Shown: in pieces, positions 6,205-8,825 of the stretch | Layout of the letters: each line of letters opens with the position of its first letter | Position numbering within the stretch: the first letter of the stretch is position 1 | Source: Desulfobacterales bacterium | Lineage (GTDB): Bacteria > Desulfobacterota > Desulfobacteria > Desulfobacterales > C00003060 | Length of the DNA stretch: 8,825 nt | Direction of reading: 5' to 3' | NCBI GenBank assembly: GCA_030668505.1 | Contig: DAOUTV010000050.1 | Coordinates: 1 to 8,825 of the forward strand | The notes under the pieces: generated by a model | Database searches by the model: none | Told to the model about the DNA's origin: nothing | Seen by the model: the letters and a program-made list of their open reading frames with translations, nothing else | Made by a program: the position numbers and the translations under genes

Positions 6205-6894
6205 CTATCCCTTTCTGCTCCCATTGGGTTTCATCATGATTTTCCTGGCGATACCTCGGCCAAGGGCCAACCGCGTACCGCTGACAGCGACAATAAGCTG
6301 ACCTTGACCATTGTTGGTTATGACCTCGACCTCGTAACCTTTCCTCAACCCTATGGTGGCCAATCTGAGTTGCGCGCCAGCCCCTCCCATGAATTCTTGT
6401 ACAATGCCAAGTTCGCCTTCTTGGGCAAATGAAAGGGGCATTAATCGAACACGCTCCTTCAGGCAGTCCGAACAAAGGCCGTAGATTTCCATCTTGTGCT
6501 GAAGTACGTGGAAACCATGCAAAGCGGCTATGTCAACTTGAAGATCTTCCATCTGACGGTTTTCAAACTCGACTATCGTCCCACATTTAGTGCAAACTAG
6601 GTGATCATGGTGAAAACCAAGATGTCGGTGCTCATACAGGGTAGGCTGGCCTTCGAATTCCTTCTTTGCGGCAAAGCCATAGCGGCAGAGGAGGTTTAGC
6701 GTCTTTTTTACGAAGTCCGGCTCAAAACTATAGCCATCATCTTTCAAGGCAGCGATAAATTCCTGAAAGCTTATGTGCAGCTCAATGCCAAGAAAGACCT
6801 TCAGGATGGCCAATCTATCCTCGACTCGGTCGATTCCTTCATCTTCAAAAAGGCGCTTGAACTGCAGTTCTTCCTGATTGTGAACTGGTTGCAT
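6205..6894 (-). CDS. Fur-family repressor fused to a C-terminal FeoA domain
   Basis: Residues ~8-148 are a Fur-family regulator: an N-terminal winged helix, then HHDH (95-98), C101/C104, E109, E116, H126, H133 and C141/C144. These align with E. coli Fur metal ligands at a constant offset of 8 up to C141, so both the structural zinc site and the regulatory metal site appear intact. Residues ~151-222 form a FeoA/SH3-like domain (LSFAQEGELGIV, LRLATIGLRKGYEVEVI, LIVAVSGTRLALGRGIA). Normal Fur is ~140-150 residues; here 229. The extra domain mirrors the SH3-like C-terminal domain of DtxR-type regulators. AAGGGA lies just upstream of the ATG. It heads the operon with feoA and feoB and should repress it with Fe2+. 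The fusion looks genuine: one open frame with no sign of error. Fur rather than PerR or Zur is inferred from the feo context. Confidence 0.93.
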   Translation of the reverse strand: MQPVHNQEELQFKRLFEDEGIDRVEDRLAILKVFLGIELHISFQEFIAALKDDGYSFEPDFVKKTLNLLCRYGFAAKKEFEGQPTLYEHRHLGFHHDHLVCTKCGTIVEFENRQMEDLQVDIAALHGFHVLQHKMEIYGLCSDCLKERVRLMPLSFAQEGELGIVQEFMGGAGAQLRLATIGLRKGYEVEVITNNGQGQLIVAVSGTRLALGRGIARKIMMKPNGSRKG

Positions 6895-6906
6895 TCTTTC
6901 CCTTCT

Positions 6907-6933
6907 TATTGTAATTGCATTTCAATTACAATA
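6907..6933 (-). promoter_or_regulatory. Fur-type operator, perfect inverted repeat
   Basis: TATTGTAATTG and CAATTACAATA form an 11-bp perfect inverted repeat around a 5-bp spacer (CATTT), centred at 6920. It is A/T-rich and Fur/PerR-box-like, though not the E. coli Fur consensus. It covers the -10 element of the fur-feoA promoter and lies 13 bp before the start codon, fitting autoregulation of the whole feo operon. Confidence 0.8.
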
Positions 6934-6956
6934 GTACAAGACAGCTGACTTGTCAA
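6928..6956 (-). promoter_or_regulatory. Sigma70-type promoter of the fur-feoA / feoA / feoB operon
   Basis: On the minus strand a perfect TTGACA (6956-6951) is followed after 17 bp by TATTGT (6933-6928). The -10 lies within the inverted-repeat operator, so bound repressor would block RNA polymerase. The predicted transcript starts about 20 bp before the fur start codon. Confidence 0.7.
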
Positions 6957-6996
6957 GTATTGTTTGAGATACTACCGGGGGTTAGGACATGCTCCC

Positions 6997-7245
6997 TTAA
7001 TTCTTGGAGTGACCGGGAAAGTTCCAAGAGGTACAACTTCCGGAAGCGCATTCCCTCGATTCGACCTTTGGGCCTCGAGATTCTCCCTTGCTAAAGCCCA
7101 TAGCATAGCTGCTCGTGCTCAGAACACGCTCAAGGTCTTCAGCCCCGCAGTGAGGACACTTCATCTCCACCCCGTCCTTGGTAGTCACCATGAGGATTTC
7201 AAAGACCTCATTGCACTTCAAACAGCGAAATTCATATATAGGCAT
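6997..7245 (-). CDS. FmdB-family zinc ribbon protein
   Basis: This 82-residue protein begins MPIYEFRCLKC, the hallmark of the FmdB/CxxC-CxxC-SSSS zinc ribbon family, with C8/C11 and C30/C33 as zinc ligands (EMKCPHCG). The next stretch, LERVLSTSSYAMGF, is also typical; the rest is a low-complexity tail rich in Ser, Gly and Lys with two further Cys. The name comes from a proposed regulator of formamidase/amidase expression, but most members have no known function. AAAGGA, 8 bp before the ATG, supports the start. It lies upstream of fur-feoA in the same direction, but the fur gene has its own promoter 41 bp after this stop. I see no terminator between them, so read-through is possible. Confidence 0.88.
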   Translation of the reverse strand: MPIYEFRCLKCNEVFEILMVTTKDGVEMKCPHCGAEDLERVLSTSSYAMGFSKGESRGPKVESRECASGSCTSWNFPGHSKN

Positions 7246-7407
7246 GGCAGTAGTCCTTTCATCGAATATGAGCTGTATACAGGCTGTCGCCCAAACCGTT
7301 GCAAGGCAGGTGTCAGCGCTCTTTTGCCATTAGAAAGCTGAGTGCACTGCTGCTTAGGATTAAAACATATATTTATATCAGAAATATGGCATGCCTGCAA
7401 ACTTTTT

Positions 7408-7421
7408 CGTAACCGTTTACG
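7408..7421. promoter_or_regulatory. CG-centred palindrome, possible operator (site 1)
   Basis: CGTAACCGTTTACG pairs at six of seven positions around the central CG. It shares its core (GTNAMCGKTTAC) with the sites at 7486-7499 and 2893-2906. It lies ~190 bp upstream of the NTPase start and ~160 bp upstream of the fmdB-type start. Confidence 0.3.
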
Positions 7422-7485
7422 GGGCGGCTTGTTTCTTACCGCTCCCATGTCTCCAACCCTTATTTTTCCAAGAAACACGCCATTC

Positions 7486-7499
7486 TGTGAACGGTTACA
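7486..7499. promoter_or_regulatory. CG-centred palindrome, possible operator (site 2)
   Basis: TGTGAACGGTTACA pairs at five of seven positions around the central CG (one mismatch is G-T). It is 38 bp upstream of the predicted -35 of the NTPase promoter, a plausible regulator position. Confidence 0.3.
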
Positions 7500-7536
7500 C
7501 TTTTTCTTTGTTTTCATTACACGATAACGCTTTTTC

Positions 7537-7565
7537 TTGACCGTTTGTGTGAGTTTTCCTATTGT
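7537..7565 (+). promoter_or_regulatory. Sigma70-type promoter for the NTPase gene
   Basis: TTGACC (7537-7542) and TATTGT (7560-7565) are separated by 17 bp, and the start codon is 31 bp after the -10. The -10 hexamer is identical to that of the fur-feoA promoter, giving some support that both are used. Confidence 0.6.
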
Positions 7566-7595
7566 TCGTGGAAAAAACATTAAGAATACTGGGGT

Positions 7596-8129
7596 ATGAG
7601 CGAAACAAACTGGCATGTTGTGACAGGGGCCCCTTCTTCAGGCAAAACCGCCTTGGTCCGGGAGTTGGAAAAGCTTGGGTACAGGGTCATCCATGAGGTG
7701 GCAAGGGGCTATATTGAAACGCAAATGGGACAGGGATGGACCTTGGAAGAGATCAGAGCCGATAAGAAATCTTTTGAAAACCGGATACTCAATGCCAAGA
7801 TAACTATTGAGGCGGGCTTGCCCAAAGATCAAGTGATTATCTTTGATCGGGCTATCCCTGACAGCATCGCTTATTTTGAAATAGTCGGCCTTGACGCAAT
7901 AGAGGCAATTGAGAAAAGCCCTCGTAACCGATACAAAAAAGTCTTCTTGCTGGATCGACTCCCCTATGAGGTTGATCATGCCAGAATTGAGGATAGCCGG
8001 ATCGCCATTAGGTTGGATAAATGCCTGGAGCAAAGTTACAAGATGCTCGGCTATGAGGTAACCAGGATTGGGGTGATGCCTGTAGAGGAAAGGCTGAGGC
8101 TCGTTTTAAAAGAAATGGGAAAGGGATGA
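7596..8129 (+). CDS. P-loop NTPase, AAA_28 family
   Basis: This 177-residue protein has a Walker A GAPSSGKT (11-18) at the N-terminus, a HEVARGYIE segment (33-41), and a Walker B-like IIFDRAIPDS (81-90). VFLLDRLPYEVDHARIED (116-133) and the final GYEVTRIGVMPVEERL match the AAA_28 (PF13521) pattern. That family includes the ribosylnicotinamide kinase domain of NadR and many uncharacterised small ATPases; kinase-like phosphoryl transfer to a small nucleotide-like substrate is plausible but not shown. It is cytosolic. The ATG at 7596 is the only reasonable start, since an in-frame stop lies at 7581 and Walker A begins at residue 11. The Shine-Dalgarno is poor (GGGG immediately before the ATG), suggesting weak initiation or a short-leader mRNA. 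It is followed by a heptamer array and then the macro-domain gene. Confidence 0.87.
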   Translation: MSETNWHVVTGAPSSGKTALVRELEKLGYRVIHEVARGYIETQMGQGWTLEEIRADKKSFENRILNAKITIEAGLPKDQVIIFDRAIPDSIAYFEIVGLDAIEAIEKSPRNRYKKVFLLDRLPYEVDHARIEDSRIAIRLDKCLEQSYKMLGYEVTRIGVMPVEERLRLVLKEMGKG

Positions 8130-8132
8130 ACC

Positions 8133-8167
8133 GATTTTGGAATGCGGATTGCGGATTTTGGAATGAA
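8133..8167. repeat. Left arm of heptamer array, GGATTKY type
   Basis: Tandem 7-bp units (GATTTTG, GAATGCG, GATTGCG, GATTTTG, GAATGAA) begin 4 bp after the NTPase stop. GGATTGCGGATT (8146-8157) is a perfect inverted match to 8242-8253. The sequence family differs from the RTCGAAC arrays at 2631-2857, but period and inverted layout are the same. Confidence 0.75.
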
Positions 8168-8239
8168 AATCGATAATAAAAAGGGAAGTACGTCAGATGG
8201 TTCCGCGGGGTGGGTTCATCCGGCAATCAACCTGCAACT

Positions 8240-8275
8240 CCAATCCGCAATCCAAAATCTAAAATCCAAAATCCA
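8240..8275. repeat. Right arm of heptamer array, GGATTKY type, inverted
   Basis: The reverse complement reads as 7-bp units GGATTTT, GGATTTT, AGATTTT, GGATTGC, GGATTGG. It ends a few bases before the GGAGG ribosome-binding site of the macro gene. The ~72 bp between the two arms encodes nothing recognisable. The arms could form a stem in the NTPase/macro intergenic RNA. Confidence 0.75.
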
Positions 8276-8289
8276 AGCGGAGGTTTCTT

Positions 8290-8811
8290 ATGGAAAAAAA
8301 AGTGGGTCAGGCAATGCTTGAAGTAAACCAGTGTGACATTACCGAGGTGGATACAGATGCAATAGTAAATGCGGCTAACGCACAGCTCATCCTGGGCGCT
8401 GGGGTAGCCGGAGCCATCAGGACCAAGGGTGGCCCCAAGATCCAGGAGGAATGCGATGCAATTGGCGGCACTTTTGTGGGAGGGGCCGCGATCACAACCG
8501 GTGGCAACCTGAAAGCCAGACACGTGATTCATGCGGTAGGCCCACGCATGGGAGAGGGAAATGAGGAGGAAAAGTTAAAGAACGCCACCCTAAACAGCCT
8601 CAAACTAACTGATGAGAACAGGCTGACCAGCATCACATTTCCGGCCATCAGCACAGGCATATTCGGGTTTCCAAAGGAGCGATGTGCAGAGATTATGCTT
8701 AGCACGGTGGTTGATTACTTAAAAGGAAATACAGGGTTAAAAAGAGTAGTCTTTTGTCTTCACGGGGCATCGAGTTATGAGATCTTTTCAGAGACCCTAA
8801 AGCGCCTCTAA
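8290..8811 (+). CDS. Macro domain protein (ADP-ribose / O-acetyl-ADP-ribose binding or hydrolase)
   Basis: The 173-residue protein is a single macro domain. CDIT (15-18) supplies the adenine-contacting Asp, NAAN (27-30) the Asn motif, GAGVAGAI (36-43) the first ADP-ribose loop, and FPAISTGIFGFP (117-128) the phosphate-binding loop. Family members bind ADP-ribose and many remove it from proteins, nucleic acids or O-acetyl-ADP-ribose. The first loop reads LGAGVAGAI rather than the GGGGVDGAI of MacroD/YmdB enzymes; it is closer to the GGGVAYAI of AF1521-like proteins, so binding is safer to infer than a specific hydrolase activity. GGAGG, 6 bp before the ATG, gives a strong and clear start. It lies 160 bp after the NTPase gene in the same direction; a shared transcript is possible. 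The domain is complete and ends with TAA at 8809-8811. Confidence 0.93.
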   Translation: MEKKVGQAMLEVNQCDITEVDTDAIVNAANAQLILGAGVAGAIRTKGGPKIQEECDAIGGTFVGGAAITTGGNLKARHVIHAVGPRMGEGNEEEKLKNATLNSLKLTDENRLTSITFPAISTGIFGFPKERCAEIMLSTVVDYLKGNTGLKRVVFCLHGASSYEIFSETLKRL

Positions 8812-8825
8812 GGGCTTACAACCAC

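Larger units (their letters stand above)
7246..7595. other. Divergent intergenic region
   Basis: This 350-bp gap lies between the fmdB-type gene (minus) and the NTPase gene (plus). The right half holds two CG-centred palindromes and a sigma70-like promoter for the NTPase gene. The rest is A/T-rich with T-tracts and shows no convincing gene. The long minus-strand frame crossing it (to 7616) has no family features and no suitable RBS. Confidence 0.6.

Noticed and set aside
6203..6475. Upstream extension of the feoA reading frame (169 codons in all)
   Set aside because: It overlaps the fur-feoA gene in another frame and has no FeoA-like content; GTG at 6202 has a good Shine-Dalgarno and the right family N-terminus.
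6964..7341. 125-codon plus-strand frame opposite the fmdB-type gene
   Set aside because: The opposite strand encodes a clear FmdB zinc ribbon with its own RBS; the plus frame shows no family features and overlaps the fur promoter.
7218..7616. 132-codon minus-strand frame crossing the fmdB/NTPase intergenic region
   Set aside because: It overlaps the fmdB-type start, has no recognisable domain or good RBS, and reads through promoter-like A/T-rich DNA.

Overview
The window looks like a chromosomal segment of an anaerobic Desulfobacterota-type (deltaproteobacterial) organism. This is an inference from gene content: a DUF3786 protein, a Fur repressor fused to a FeoA domain at the head of a feoAB operon, an FmdB-type zinc ribbon, and arrays of 7-bp repeats of a kind common in these genomes. 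No rRNA, tRNA, CRISPR array or transposase gene is visible.

Layout. 1-1313 (+): 3' part of an OmpA-like peptidoglycan-binding protein, cut by the left edge. 1310-1540 (-): a small two-helix membrane protein that converges on it, preceded by a GC-rich structured leader (about 1572-1706, minus strand). 1865-2524 (+): DUF3786 protein. 2563-2938: a MITE-like insertion with 16-bp terminal inverted repeats and a 13-bp direct duplication, carrying heptamer arrays and the C-terminal remnant of a 23S rRNA intervening-sequence (four-helix bundle) protein. 2943-3710 (+): an RNase Z-like metallo-beta-lactamase-fold hydrolase whose ribosome-binding site is one copy of the duplication. 7245-3773 (-): fmdB-type gene, then fur-feoA fusion, feoA and feoB. 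7596-8129 (+): small P-loop NTPase of AAA_28 type. 8133-8275: a second, unrelated heptamer array pair. 8290-8811 (+): macro-domain protein.

How the parts work together. The clearest system is ferrous iron uptake. A Fur-FeoA fusion protein should sense Fe2+ and repress its own promoter, where a palindromic operator overlaps the -10 box. The same transcript encodes FeoA and the FeoB transporter, with 2-3 bp between genes. DUF3786 and the MBL hydrolase were probably a closely spaced pair before the mobile element separated them and duplicated the region around the hydrolase's Shine-Dalgarno. The AAA_28 NTPase and macro protein both suggest nucleotide or ADP-ribose chemistry, but nothing in the sequence proves a functional link.

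I see no complete new defence or biosynthetic system. The most notable items are the Fur-FeoA fusion, the nested insertion with its gene remnant, the structured leader of the small membrane protein, and a recurring CG-centred palindrome near two gene starts.
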